Assembly: GCA_963676415.1 (NCBI GenBank)
Contig: OY781097.1
Span: 1,674,001 to 1,738,000 of the forward strand
Direction: 5' to 3'
DNA length: 64,000 nt
From: G963662905 sp963676415
GTDB lineage: Bacteria; Bacteroidota; Bacteroidia; Bacteroidales; WRLA01
Below the pieces are notes generated by a model, which ran no database searches, was not told the origin of the DNA, and worked only from the letters and a program-made list of their open reading frames with translations. Position 1 is the first letter of the stretch. Every line of letters starts with the position of its first letter. The translations under genes were made by a program, and so were the position numbers. Positions 41,328 through 49,486 of this stretch are shown here, piece after piece.

Positions 41328-41431
41328 AATGTAAGTTTTAAAATGATTGCTTAGACTTCTTATGTCCATGGCCGATGGTGTTTGACAAAGGTATTTTAGG
41401 ATGGTTTAATCTTCTTATAAAAATATCTTCA

Positions 41432-41439
41432 TAAATTTG
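41432..41439 (+). promoter_or_regulatory. -7 promoter element of the propeller histidine kinase gene
   Basis: TAAATTTG, 16 bases before the ATG, overlapping the small palindrome CTTCATAAATTTGAAG. Confidence 0.5.
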
Positions 41440-41455
41440 AAGAATAAAACAGTAT

Positions 41456-44392
41456 ATGAAAAAGCCATTCACATTATTATTTGTTTTGTTTGCACTGGTT
41501 TCCCTTGCACAGCAATACAGCTACCGCCAGTATACCATTTTTGACGGCCTGCCCCAAAACCAGGTGACGGACTTGCATATTGATCCGGATGGATATTTAT
41601 GGATCGGCACCAAAGGCGGTATTTGCCGTTTCGATGGGGAGAATTTTGTGGATTTTACAAATAGGGAATCAAGCAATACCAATATCAGGGGCATATTCAA
41701 CCAATCGGATTCACTTTATTATTTTACTTCCGGTATTTTGTACTGCAAAAGGGGCGAAGATTTTCAGGAGGTTTTTTGTGCCGGTGATGGACAAACCATT
41801 GATTCAATCACACCTTTGGATGGAGCCAAAGGCTTTGTTGTTAATACATTACATGATATTTACAGATGGAACTACGGCGATTCAGCTATGCTCTACAGCG
41901 CTCCTGATAACCGGCTTTATTTATGGAAATATATTTCTGACAATAAATATATTTTTAAGAAACAAAATGATGTTCTTGGAAAACGGAATGATGTTTTTAT
42001 GTATGAAAAGGGGGAGAAAAAAACACTTCCAAAAGAGCATAATGGCTTTAGATTAGCTAATTTAAGTGATGATATTGTTATCTATAAAATGGACACCTTA
42101 TTGTCGGATTCAGTTTTTTATTTTGATATAAACAGAGATACCTCTGTTTTCGTATTTACCCATGATAAAGATTACGTTTCAAGAGCTTTTGTCCTGCAAA
42201 ATAAGAAAATAGCTTTTATCCTTAATGAGTATAGCTGGTTTATTACCGATTCATTATACCAAATAATTGACCGTGATATATTGTCAGGAAATGGCATAAG
42301 CGATATAGTAGAGCACAACAATAATTTGTTTTTGGCCACCGAACAAGGGCTGTTTGTACGAAATTCCGCCGCATTTCTCAATTATACCGAAAAAGGCAAT
42401 ATCCCCGGCTATGTATGGAGCATAGTAGAAGACCGGGATACTAATATTGTACTGGCTGGATTTTATGGTGATCTAACTATACTGGATGAAAACAACTGCC
42501 TAAGAAACGTTGACTTTAGCTTTAATGATATTCCCTATTTAATCCTCCCATCTTTTTATATGGATGGCTTTGTCCGAAAAAACGGAGATTGGGTCATCCC
42601 AATGGCATGTGGTGTCTTTTATGGGAACGAAGCAAGGCAGAGGTTTTTTACTTGTTCCGATCAATTGTGTGCAACTCCCTTTTGCACATGGGAAGATGAA
42701 AAAAAAGATTTGCTGTTTGCGGGTACCAATTATGGTGTTTATATTTTCCAATTGCCCGAAGGTAAAATCCTGCGCAATATCCAAACCGATGAAATTAATG
42801 TGCTGGATATTGCCGAAGATAAATTCGGAAGGCTGTGGTTTTGTACTTCGCGTAAGGTGTTTTTGTATGAGCATGACTCCCTGATCCGTTTTTATGAGCA
42901 GCACCCGGAACTGAAGCAGGCTTTTGTAAGTTGCTGCCGCGATGCCCGTGGAAATATGTGGCTGGGCAATAAAAAAGGGCTTCATCTCTATAATTACGAT
43001 CGTTTGCAGACAGTTTGGGATGGCTCATTTACATTTATAAACGCGTACAAAGATTCTCATATCATTGCCGGAAATACCTTTGGGATTGTGTATCTGGACC
43101 TGGAGCGCTTTTATGCCGGTGATGCGGATTTTGCCTGTTATTTCGATCGTTTTAATGGCTTTATTGGCCGCGAGCCAGGCCAGAACGGTACCATGGTTTC
43201 CTCCAAAGGCGATGTTTGGGTTCCCACTTCGGAGAGTGTGGTGAAATTTATGCCCGACCGTATCTATATTGATACCGTGCCGCCCAAAGCATTTGTTGGA
43301 TCCATGGAGCTTTCCGACCATGAACTGCAATGGCAGCCTTTTTTAAACGAACCCATCAAAATGGATAGCGTCTATCATCTGAGCTGGGATAAAAACAATG
43401 TCCGTTTAAACTATCATGCCATTAAGTATCATTGTCCCGAGCGCCTGCAATACCGTTACCGCCTTTTGGGCTACAGTGAAAGCTGGAGCGAAACCGCCGA
43501 AACCGAAGCGCTGTTTACCAATCTCAATCCGGGACATTACCGTTTTGAGCTGATGGCGGCAAACGAACATGGCTATTGGTCGAAAAAGCCTGCTGCACTT
43601 AATTTCTATATTGTTCCCGCATTTTGGCAAACCTGGTGGTTTAAAAGCCTGGTTATTTTATTTGCTGCTTTAGGTCTTTTTCTCGGATTTCTTTGGTATT
43701 TCCGCCTGAAGCAAAAACGGGCTCAGGAACAAAGGCGCGTGGAACGGCAATTGGTCAGTGTGCAGTTGAATTCACTCAACGCACAGTTGGATCCGCATTT
43801 TGTTTTTAATGCTATTTCTGCTATTGGGGCCGAGGTGCAGCAAAACAATACCGAACGCGCCTACGATTATTTTGTGAAAGCTACGCGCCTTTTCCGCAGC
43901 TCCCTCGTTGATAAAGATCAGATTACACGTAGCCTTGATAAGGAACTGGCTGTAGTGGAAGGTTATTTGCAATTGCAGCAGTTGCGTTTTGGCGAACGTA
44001 TCAGATATACAATTGAGGTAGCCGATGATGTGGACCACAATATGATTATACCGAAAATGTCAGTGCAGGTTTTTGTGGAAAATGCCGTAAAACATGGCCT
44101 GGAAAATAAACTGGATGGAGGTTTTGTGCATATCCGCATTGCAAATAAAGATGGATGCCTGCATATTCGAATTGTGGATAATGGCGTAGGACTTGAAGAA
44201 TCCCGGAAGCTTCAAAAAGAGTCAACTGGCCTGGGATTGAAATCTTTTGAGCAGTTTTTCGAAATACTTAATAAGGCCAATTCTTCCAAAGCAGAATTTA
44301 CATTGAACACTTTATACAATAAAAACGGGCAAGTAGAAGTAACAGAAGCCGTTCTTAAAATACCTTTAAATTACCAATATTCGATGGTTTGA
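41456..44392 (+). CDS. Propeller-type LytS-like sensor histidine kinase
   Basis: A 978-aa membrane sensor. Signal peptide (ends SLAQQ), periplasmic two-component-propeller repeats (first blade ITDLHIDPDGYLWIGTKGG-like) to about residue 610, a Y_Y_Y domain at about 640-715, one membrane helix at about 727-750, then a His_kinase domain: LDPHFVFNAI with the phospho-accepting His near 781, N-box VENAVKHG and G-box DNGVGL. It would phosphorylate the LytTR regulator encoded 86 bases downstream. The ligand is unknown; adjacency to the carbohydrate-binding pair on the other strand makes a glycan plausible. Confidence 0.9.
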   Translation: MKKPFTLLFVLFALVSLAQQYSYRQYTIFDGLPQNQVTDLHIDPDGYLWIGTKGGICRFDGENFVDFTNRESSNTNIRGIFNQSDSLYYFTSGILYCKRGEDFQEVFCAGDGQTIDSITPLDGAKGFVVNTLHDIYRWNYGDSAMLYSAPDNRLYLWKYISDNKYIFKKQNDVLGKRNDVFMYEKGEKKTLPKEHNGFRLANLSDDIVIYKMDTLLSDSVFYFDINRDTSVFVFTHDKDYVSRAFVLQNKKIAFILNEYSWFITDSLYQIIDRDILSGNGISDIVEHNNNLFLATEQGLFVRNSAAFLNYTEKGNIPGYVWSIVEDRDTNIVLAGFYGDLTILDENNCLRNVDFSFNDIPYLILPSFYMDGFVRKNGDWVIPMACGVFYGNEARQRFFTCSDQLCATPFCTWEDEKKDLLFAGTNYGVYIFQLPEGKILRNIQTDEINVLDIAEDKFGRLWFCTSRKVFLYEHDSLIRFYEQHPELKQAFVSCCRDARGNMWLGNKKGLHLYNYDRLQTVWDGSFTFINAYKDSHIIAGNTFGIVYLDLERFYAGDADFACYFDRFNGFIGREPGQNGTMVSSKGDVWVPTSESVVKFMPDRIYIDTVPPKAFVGSMELSDHELQWQPFLNEPIKMDSVYHLSWDKNNVRLNYHAIKYHCPERLQYRYRLLGYSESWSETAETEALFTNLNPGHYRFELMAANEHGYWSKKPAALNFYIVPAFWQTWWFKSLVILFAALGLFLGFLWYFRLKQKRAQEQRRVERQLVSVQLNSLNAQLDPHFVFNAISAIGAEVQQNNTERAYDYFVKATRLFRSSLVDKDQITRSLDKELAVVEGYLQLQQLRFGERIRYTIEVADDVDHNMIIPKMSVQVFVENAVKHGLENKLDGGFVHIRIANKDGCLHIRIVDNGVGLEESRKLQKESTGLGLKSFEQFFEILNKANSSKAEFTLNTLYNKNGQVEVTEAVLKIPLNYQYSMV

Positions 44393-44478
44393 GATGCATT
44401 TGCCTTGGTCTTATATCTCCAGAAACTATACGGTATCTAAAATTTTTATATATTTATGCAGTCAAAGATCAAAAAGAT

Positions 44479-45210
44479 ATGCTGAAAATTTCAATACTGG
44501 ATGATGAACAGCACGCATTGGTAAATCTTGAGAAGTTACTCGCTGCTTTTCCTGATGTAGAGGTGGTGTTTCAATCTACGCGCGCCGAAGCACTCATTGA
44601 TTTTTTAATCCAAAATCAAACGGATATTTTGTTTCTCGACATCAAAATGCCCGGGCAAACCGGTTTTGATGTACTCGATAAATTAAACAACTTGAATATC
44701 AATGGATTCAAAGTGATCTTCCTGACCGCCTATGATAATTTTGCCATTAAGGCCGTGAAATATTCCGCCTTCGATTATTTGTTGAAGCCGATTGACAAGG
44801 ACGAACTTAAAGACGCCATTGATAAAGCCCGGAACTCTTGCGAACGTTCTCCTGCAAACATGATGAAAGAACTTGTGAAGCATTTGCAAGACGACAAGCG
44901 AATCCGCATAAATCATGCAAATGGGGTTTCTTTTGTGCATGCTGATGATGTGGTTTGTGCAAAATCAGAAGGTAATTATACCGAGTTGATCCTAAAGAAT
45001 GATAAAAAAAAGGTGGTTTCCAAATCGCTTAAATCCTGCCTTGAAGAACTGTCTATGATCGATTTCAGGCGCGTGCATAAATCCTGGGCAGTTAATATCA
45101 TCTTTCTCAGCGAATACAACCGCGCAAAAGGACATTGCGAATTAAAATGGGAAGGCGGAAGGTTAAGCGTCCCTGTTTCTCAGCGCATGTTGCGCAATTT
45201 AACGGATTAA
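44479..45210 (+). CDS. LytTR family response regulator
   Basis: A 243-aa cytoplasmic regulator from the ATG at 44479 (the frame is open from 44389). Receiver domain: acidic pair in ILDDEQ, phospho-acceptor Asp in LFLDIKMPG, Thr in FLTAYD and Lys in LLKPIDK. A LytTR DNA-binding domain follows from about residue 145 (VCAKSEGNYTEL, FRRVHKSWAVN). Cognate partner of the sensor kinase immediately upstream. Confidence 0.93.
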   Translation: MLKISILDDEQHALVNLEKLLAAFPDVEVVFQSTRAEALIDFLIQNQTDILFLDIKMPGQTGFDVLDKLNNLNINGFKVIFLTAYDNFAIKAVKYSAFDYLLKPIDKDELKDAIDKARNSCERSPANMMKELVKHLQDDKRIRINHANGVSFVHADDVVCAKSEGNYTELILKNDKKKVVSKSLKSCLEELSMIDFRRVHKSWAVNIIFLSEYNRAKGHCELKWEGGRLSVPVSQRMLRNLTD

Positions 45211-45413
45211 TTTGTGCGATGCCCTGTTCCGGTGATAATCTGATGCATATCGCGAAACATGTCTGCATGATTTATGAGCGATTAAGCACAAATAAAATTC
45301 ATGTCATGAAACTTGAAATGGAATATATTAACGGATAAACACCTTTTCATGGGGATAGCAAGCTGCCCCGACATAAAGCCAAGTAATTCAGCCCTCTACC
45401 AAAAACGCGCAAC

Positions 45414-47618
45414 CTACTTTTCCAGTCCATCCAAAAGCTTGCGCACGTCCGAAACGCCACCCAGATAATACTTTGCCGCTGTAGATTTTGTGCCCACTTT
45501 TATGGTTTCTGCAGTTTTAGGGAGTGACTTGAACGTATATTCGTCTGTCCAGTCATCGCCAATGGCAAGCATAAAATCAAAGTGGTCGTCAGCGATTTTA
45601 TTCAAAGCGGCACGTCCTTTATTGATGCCGGCATTTTTGATTTCAATGACTTTATCGCCATCCATAATTTCCAGGTTCAAATTGGCGATATAGTTTTTGA
45701 GGTCTTCTTTCAGTTCCCAGGCACGTTGTTGGCCCATATCGGGATCGGCATGGCGGTAATGCCAGACTAATGAGTAGTTTTTGTACTCGATAAAGGTGCG
45801 GGGCGTGCGGTCAACATAATTTTGCAAGAGCGGCTCAATCACTTCCATCCAGTCTTTCTCAATTTGGTTCGTCATGCCCCAATCGCCATCGGGATTTTTA
45901 TGCCAAACGCCATGCTCGGCAATAAACGCCATACGCGGATAATCTTGAAACCATTCCGAAAGCGTTTCTTTATCGCGCCCGCTGATGATTACCAGGGTGT
46001 TTTCTTGCGGCTGCAGCAGTTTCTCAACGATCTTGTACAGTTCATCATCCGGTTTTGCCATTTGCGGATCATTGTGGAACCCGGTTAAAGTACCATCATA
46101 ATCAAGGAAAATGATGCGCTTTGCCGCTTTATGGTATTTTTCTTTCAGCTGCGCTTCTATTTGAGCATCCAGTTTTTTGGTAAAATGTGTTTTTTGCAAT
46201 TTGCGGACATCCTGAAGGCCGCTGATAAAATCGCCCGTCCAGCGGATGTCGTTATAGATTTCCAGTCTTTTTTGCAAAACGTTCATGCGCTCTTTTTGCT
46301 CATTTAAAGGCATATTTAAAGCACGGAAAATGGTTTCGGCAACTTCCAGTCGGTTGTTGGGGTTTACAATCAGGGATTCTCCAAGCTCTTTTGCTGCTCC
46401 GGCCATCTCGCTGATTATCAGTACTCCATCCTGGCTGGTGCGGCACGCAATATATTCTTTTGCGTTGAGGTTCATCCCATCGCGCGTGGGCGTAATCAGT
46501 GCAATATCTGCATGGCTGTACAATTCGGTGCGCTCCTGGCGCGATACCGGATGATAAAAATACCAGATCGGCATCCAGTTAATTTGCCCATAACGCCCGT
46601 TGATGCGGCCAACAAGCTCTTCCAGCTGACGTTTCAGCTTTTTGTATTCGCTGATTTTCTCCCGCGAGGGCTCAACATAAAGGAAGAGGCTGACTTTTTG
46701 AAGATATACCGGATGTAGGTTCAGGAACATTTCAAAAGACTTGATGCGGTCTTTCAGGCCTTTGGTATAATCCAGGCGGTCAATGGAAAGAATGATTTTT
46801 CGGCCGGATCCTCTGCGGTGAAACTCCTCAAATGCCTGTCCGATTTCCGTTTTTTCTGTTTTATGTGCTAATTCCCGTGAGCTTTCATGAAAAAATTTAT
46901 AATCAATTCCTTTTGGAAAAGCATCCACTTTTACTATACGTTCATCAAGCCTGATGCGGTTGAAAATGGTTTCATAGCCCAGAAGCCTGCGCACCGAGCT
47001 CATAAAATGCCGCTGGTAATCATAAATATGAAAACCAATTAGGTCAGAGGCCAATATGCCGTTGAGCAATTCCATGCGCCAGGGCAGAAGCCTGAATACC
47101 TCAAAAGATGGAAACGGAATATGCTGAAAATATCCAATAGACATTTTTGGAAATTTTTTCCGTAAAAAGAGAGGGACCAGCATCAAATGATAATCATGAA
47201 CCCACACCACATCATCTTCTTTGGCAAATTTTGTGATGATATCAGCATAAATCTCATTTACCTGCCGGAATGATTCCCATTGTGCCGTATCGAAACTGGC
47301 AAATTGTGTGAAATAATTGAACAAAGGCCACAGCGTATGGTCGCAGAATCCTTCCAGAAAGCTGTTGCGCAGTTCTTTGTCTATATAAACCGGAATGCAA
47401 TTCTCCTGACGGAATTTGCTGTCGAGGCGGATTTTTTCGGTTTCGCTGATTTCATCAATATTTTTGCCCGGGCGCCCGATCCATTTTATATCATATTCTT
47501 CGTGAAAAGCCTGTAATCCGTTTTCAAACCCCCGGGGACGGTGTATTAATTCTTTTTTGTCATCTGTTTGCCGGATTTCAATAGGTAAGCGGTTGGAAAC
47601 AACGAACAGTCTTTTCAT
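45414..47618 (-). CDS. Bifunctional trehalose-6-phosphate synthase/phosphatase (OtsA-OtsB fusion)
   Basis: A 734-aa cytoplasmic fusion. Residues 1-475 are a GT20 synthase (UDP-glucose + glucose 6-phosphate to trehalose 6-phosphate) with VSNRLP, WVHDYHLMLVP and RLDYTKGL, whose Arg and Lys hold the donor phosphates. Residues 495-734 are a HAD-type phosphatase starting FLDYDGTLTGF, with ISGRDKETL and AIGDDWTDE. The glycine pair normally following the first strand (GGL) reads E-N-G-L here, so donor or acceptor choice could differ. Trehalose serves as osmolyte or stress protectant. A -7 box TATCTTTG lies at 47647-47654. Confidence 0.9.
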   Translation of the reverse strand: MKRLFVVSNRLPIEIRQTDDKKELIHRPRGFENGLQAFHEEYDIKWIGRPGKNIDEISETEKIRLDSKFRQENCIPVYIDKELRNSFLEGFCDHTLWPLFNYFTQFASFDTAQWESFRQVNEIYADIITKFAKEDDVVWVHDYHLMLVPLFLRKKFPKMSIGYFQHIPFPSFEVFRLLPWRMELLNGILASDLIGFHIYDYQRHFMSSVRRLLGYETIFNRIRLDERIVKVDAFPKGIDYKFFHESSRELAHKTEKTEIGQAFEEFHRRGSGRKIILSIDRLDYTKGLKDRIKSFEMFLNLHPVYLQKVSLFLYVEPSREKISEYKKLKRQLEELVGRINGRYGQINWMPIWYFYHPVSRQERTELYSHADIALITPTRDGMNLNAKEYIACRTSQDGVLIISEMAGAAKELGESLIVNPNNRLEVAETIFRALNMPLNEQKERMNVLQKRLEIYNDIRWTGDFISGLQDVRKLQKTHFTKKLDAQIEAQLKEKYHKAAKRIIFLDYDGTLTGFHNDPQMAKPDDELYKIVEKLLQPQENTLVIISGRDKETLSEWFQDYPRMAFIAEHGVWHKNPDGDWGMTNQIEKDWMEVIEPLLQNYVDRTPRTFIEYKNYSLVWHYRHADPDMGQQRAWELKEDLKNYIANLNLEIMDGDKVIEIKNAGINKGRAALNKIADDHFDFMLAIGDDWTDEYTFKSLPKTAETIKVGTKSTAAKYYLGGVSDVRKLLDGLEK

Positions 47619-47646
47619 AGTCTTTTCCTCTTTCTTTTGTTCGGTG

Positions 47647-47654
47647 CAAAGATA
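47647..47654 (-). promoter_or_regulatory. -7 promoter element of the TPS-TPP gene
   Basis: TATCTTTG on the minus strand, 28 bases before the ATG. Confidence 0.55.
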
Positions 47655-47707
47655 TTGATTTCTTACCGGATGTTTGAATATGCGTCTTTTTGCGCATGTT
47701 TATTCAT

Positions 47708-47748
47708 AAAATAATAATATCCCCTGCCCCACGGAAGAGCAGGGGATA
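47708..47748 (-). terminator. Terminator after ssb (minus strand)
   Basis: ATCCCCTGC / GCAGGGGAT hairpin; on the minus strand followed by a T-rich tail (ATTATTATTTTATG). Confidence 0.7.
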
Positions 47749-47768
47749 CTCAGAATTTGGGAGGTTTT

Positions 47769-48113
47769 TCAGGATGCGGCTTTGCGCTGCGTCAGGAAAA
47801 ATTCGTTCATCTGTACTTCAGTAGTGAAGCGTTTGTTCCCATCCTTGTCTTCCCAGCTGCGGTTTACGAGCTTACCTTCGAGCAACACTTCCTGTCCTTT
47901 TTGGAGCAGTTTTTCGGTAAGGTTGGCCAGTGGCCCCCATGCCACCACCTGATGCCATTGCGACTGATCTACCCATTCTCCGCGCTTGTTTTTATATCCT
48001 TCGGATGTGGCGAGCGAGAAACGCGCAACTTTATTGTCTTGTCCGAATGTTGAAATTTTAGGATCTCCGCCCAGGCGGCCAATGAGTTGAACTTTGTTAA
48101 CGAGTGCATTCAT
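47769..48113 (-). CDS. ssb: Single-stranded DNA-binding protein
   Basis: A 114-aa OB-fold protein that coats single-stranded DNA. NKVQLIGRLGGDP, FSLATSE and WHQVVAWG are standard SSB segments. It stops right after the OB fold (ends TQRKAAS) and lacks the flexible tail with acidic DDxPF tip that recruits repair and replication partners. It may thus be a secondary SSB or part of a lineage whose SSB lacks the tip. A -7 box TAGTTTTG is at 48159-48166. Confidence 0.92.
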   Translation of the reverse strand: MNALVNKVQLIGRLGGDPKISTFGQDNKVARFSLATSEGYKNKRGEWVDQSQWHQVVAWGPLANLTEKLLQKGQEVLLEGKLVNRSWEDKDGNKRFTTEVQMNEFFLTQRKAAS

Positions 48114-48158
48114 GATGTTGAAATTTTAAATGAATAATTTTTGTTGAACGATCTGCTG

Positions 48159-48166
48159 CAAAACTA
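48159..48166 (-). promoter_or_regulatory. -7 promoter element of ssb
   Basis: TAGTTTTG on the minus strand, 45 bases before the ATG. Confidence 0.45.
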
Positions 48167-48339
48167 CAGCGGCCCAACAGCCCGACTCGGTTTTTACTCA
48201 TTTGCTTGTGTTTGCAGTTGTTTGCACACGTTTGTTAACGGGTAATGTTATGTAAAACAGCGTAATAAGATATTCCAAACTTTCCAGGAATTTGTTTGAT
48301 TTTTTTAGATTTTCTGTCTATTCCGATTAATCTTTCGGC

Positions 48340-48452
48340 AGATAAAGCCATTATAACCATTTAGTTTGGCTTTATCTCTAAAATTTTCATAGATAAAGCC
48401 AAATAAAACACTTTATCTGGCTTCATCTATTTAAAATAGCGACATAAAGCCA
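48340..48452. promoter_or_regulatory. Ordered array of AGATAAAGCCA boxes in alternating orientation
   Basis: Five 11-base boxes: AGATAAAGCCA at 48340 (+), TGGCTTTATCT at 48367 (-), AGATAAAGCCA at 48391 (+), TGGCTTCATCT at 48418 (-), ACATAAAGCCA at 48442 (+). Start-to-start steps are 27, 24, 27 and 24, so the unit is a 51-base degenerate tandem repeat with inverted pairs. The last box falls where a -33 element would be for the -7 box at 48470. It looks like an operator or activator array for the gene at 48495. Confidence 0.65.
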
Positions 48453-48469
48453 TCTCGGTTTTTATTTTA

Positions 48470-48477
48470 TACTTTTG
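48470..48477 (+). promoter_or_regulatory. -7 promoter element of the HEIVH protein gene
   Basis: TACTTTTG, 17 bases before the ATG; no -33 TTG, its place being taken by the last array box. Confidence 0.55.
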
Positions 48478-48494
48478 GAGAAAACACAGGACTC

Positions 48495-49250
48495 ATGAAA
48501 AAGTGCGCTGTCATCCTGTTTGTAATGATGTTTATTCCTGTTCTGATAAAAAGCCAGGACAAAGTTGAATTGAAGGTCCCGACCGTTCAGGAAGAAGCTC
48601 AGTATGTTTGGATGAACCTGAAAGACATCAGTTTTTTTGATCAAAACAATTACCAGCTAAGCTGGCCCGATGGCGATTTTATGAATGGATTGCTGCTTAA
48701 ATCCCGCAATCATCAGTTGTCGGGCGCTGATTATGATTTGCTTTTAAGCGAGATGGCGCAAAAGATTTATCAAAAGGAGGACTATCAGGAAGCATTTCAA
48801 AAAATTGAGGAGCAGTTCCCTTTCATCAACGAAATGATTTCGGAATTACCTGATAGCATGGGTGTTGTTGATTTTAGAAATTTTCCTTTTTATGAAGTGA
48901 AGCTGACCCTTTATGGGCCGGGAGGAAGTTACAATCCGCAAAAAGGAAGCCTTTTATTGTTTGCTACCAAAGAGGGCGATTTTAAAATGTACACGAATCC
49001 GGCCTATACGATTATTCATGAAATTGTGCATATGGGCATTGAGGAATCATTGATTCAAAAGTACAATGTGCCTCATGCTTTGAAAGAGCGTATTGTCGAT
49101 AGTTTTGTTTTGCTGTATTTTGGCGACAAGCTTCAGGGCTATAAAAAGCAGGAGATGGGCTGGGGAAATCTGGATCGCTATTTAAAAAGTAAAGATGATC
49201 TGGCGAGGCTGCCTGAGATTCTTCAGGAAATACGTGCTGAGGAAAAATAA
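48495..49250 (+). CDS. Secreted putative metallopeptidase (HEIVH), family not recognised
   Basis: A 251-aa protein with a signal peptide (about residues 1-20, ends IKSQ). The only catalytic-looking motif is IIHEIVHMG (HEIVH, residues 175-179), a zinc HExxH; Glu198 in LKERIVD, 19 residues on, could be the third ligand as in gluzincins. The N-terminal part (35-115) is mostly helical and acidic. No T9SS tail or lipobox, so probably periplasmic. It stands alone and is controlled by the unusual operator array in front. Peptidase activity is inference from the motif. Confidence 0.6.
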   Translation: MKKCAVILFVMMFIPVLIKSQDKVELKVPTVQEEAQYVWMNLKDISFFDQNNYQLSWPDGDFMNGLLLKSRNHQLSGADYDLLLSEMAQKIYQKEDYQEAFQKIEEQFPFINEMISELPDSMGVVDFRNFPFYEVKLTLYGPGGSYNPQKGSLLLFATKEGDFKMYTNPAYTIIHEIVHMGIEESLIQKYNVPHALKERIVDSFVLLYFGDKLQGYKKQEMGWGNLDRYLKSKDDLARLPEILQEIRAEEK

Positions 49251-49285
49251 AAAAGCCTGCCTCATAATTGAAACAGGCTGATTTT
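49245..49285. terminator. Bidirectional terminator between the HEIVH gene and tRNA-Cys
   Basis: AGCCTG / CAGGCT hairpin with a 14-base loop. On the minus strand it is followed by TTTTTTATTTTT, a strong tail for tRNA-Cys; on the plus strand by a weaker GATTTT. Confidence 0.65.
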
Positions 49286-49286
49286 G

Positions 49287-49357
49287 AGGTCACGAGCGGA
49301 TTCGAACCGCTGTACAAGGTTTTGCAGACCTCTGCCTAACCGCTCGGCCACGTGACC
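49287..49357 (-). tRNA. tRNA-Cys(GCA)
   Basis: Minus strand. Acceptor stem GGTCACG / CGTGACC, T arm with TTCGAAT, anticodon loop CTGCAAA with anticodon GCA (plus-strand positions 49323-49325). Discriminator T, CCA not encoded. 71 bases. Confidence 0.95.
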
Positions 49358-49448
49358 AAATTGGGCGGCAAAGATAGAAAATATTTGCAAAAAGCAAAAA
49401 TAAATACTCTTTTCTGCCATTTTTCAAGTATTCTTCGGGGCGAATTCC

Positions 49449-49456
49449 TAATTTTG
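49449..49456 (+). promoter_or_regulatory. -7 promoter element of glnS
   Basis: TAATTTTG, 30 bases before the ATG. Confidence 0.5.
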
Positions 49457-49486
49457 GGCTTTTATTTTATAGATAAATAAATAACT

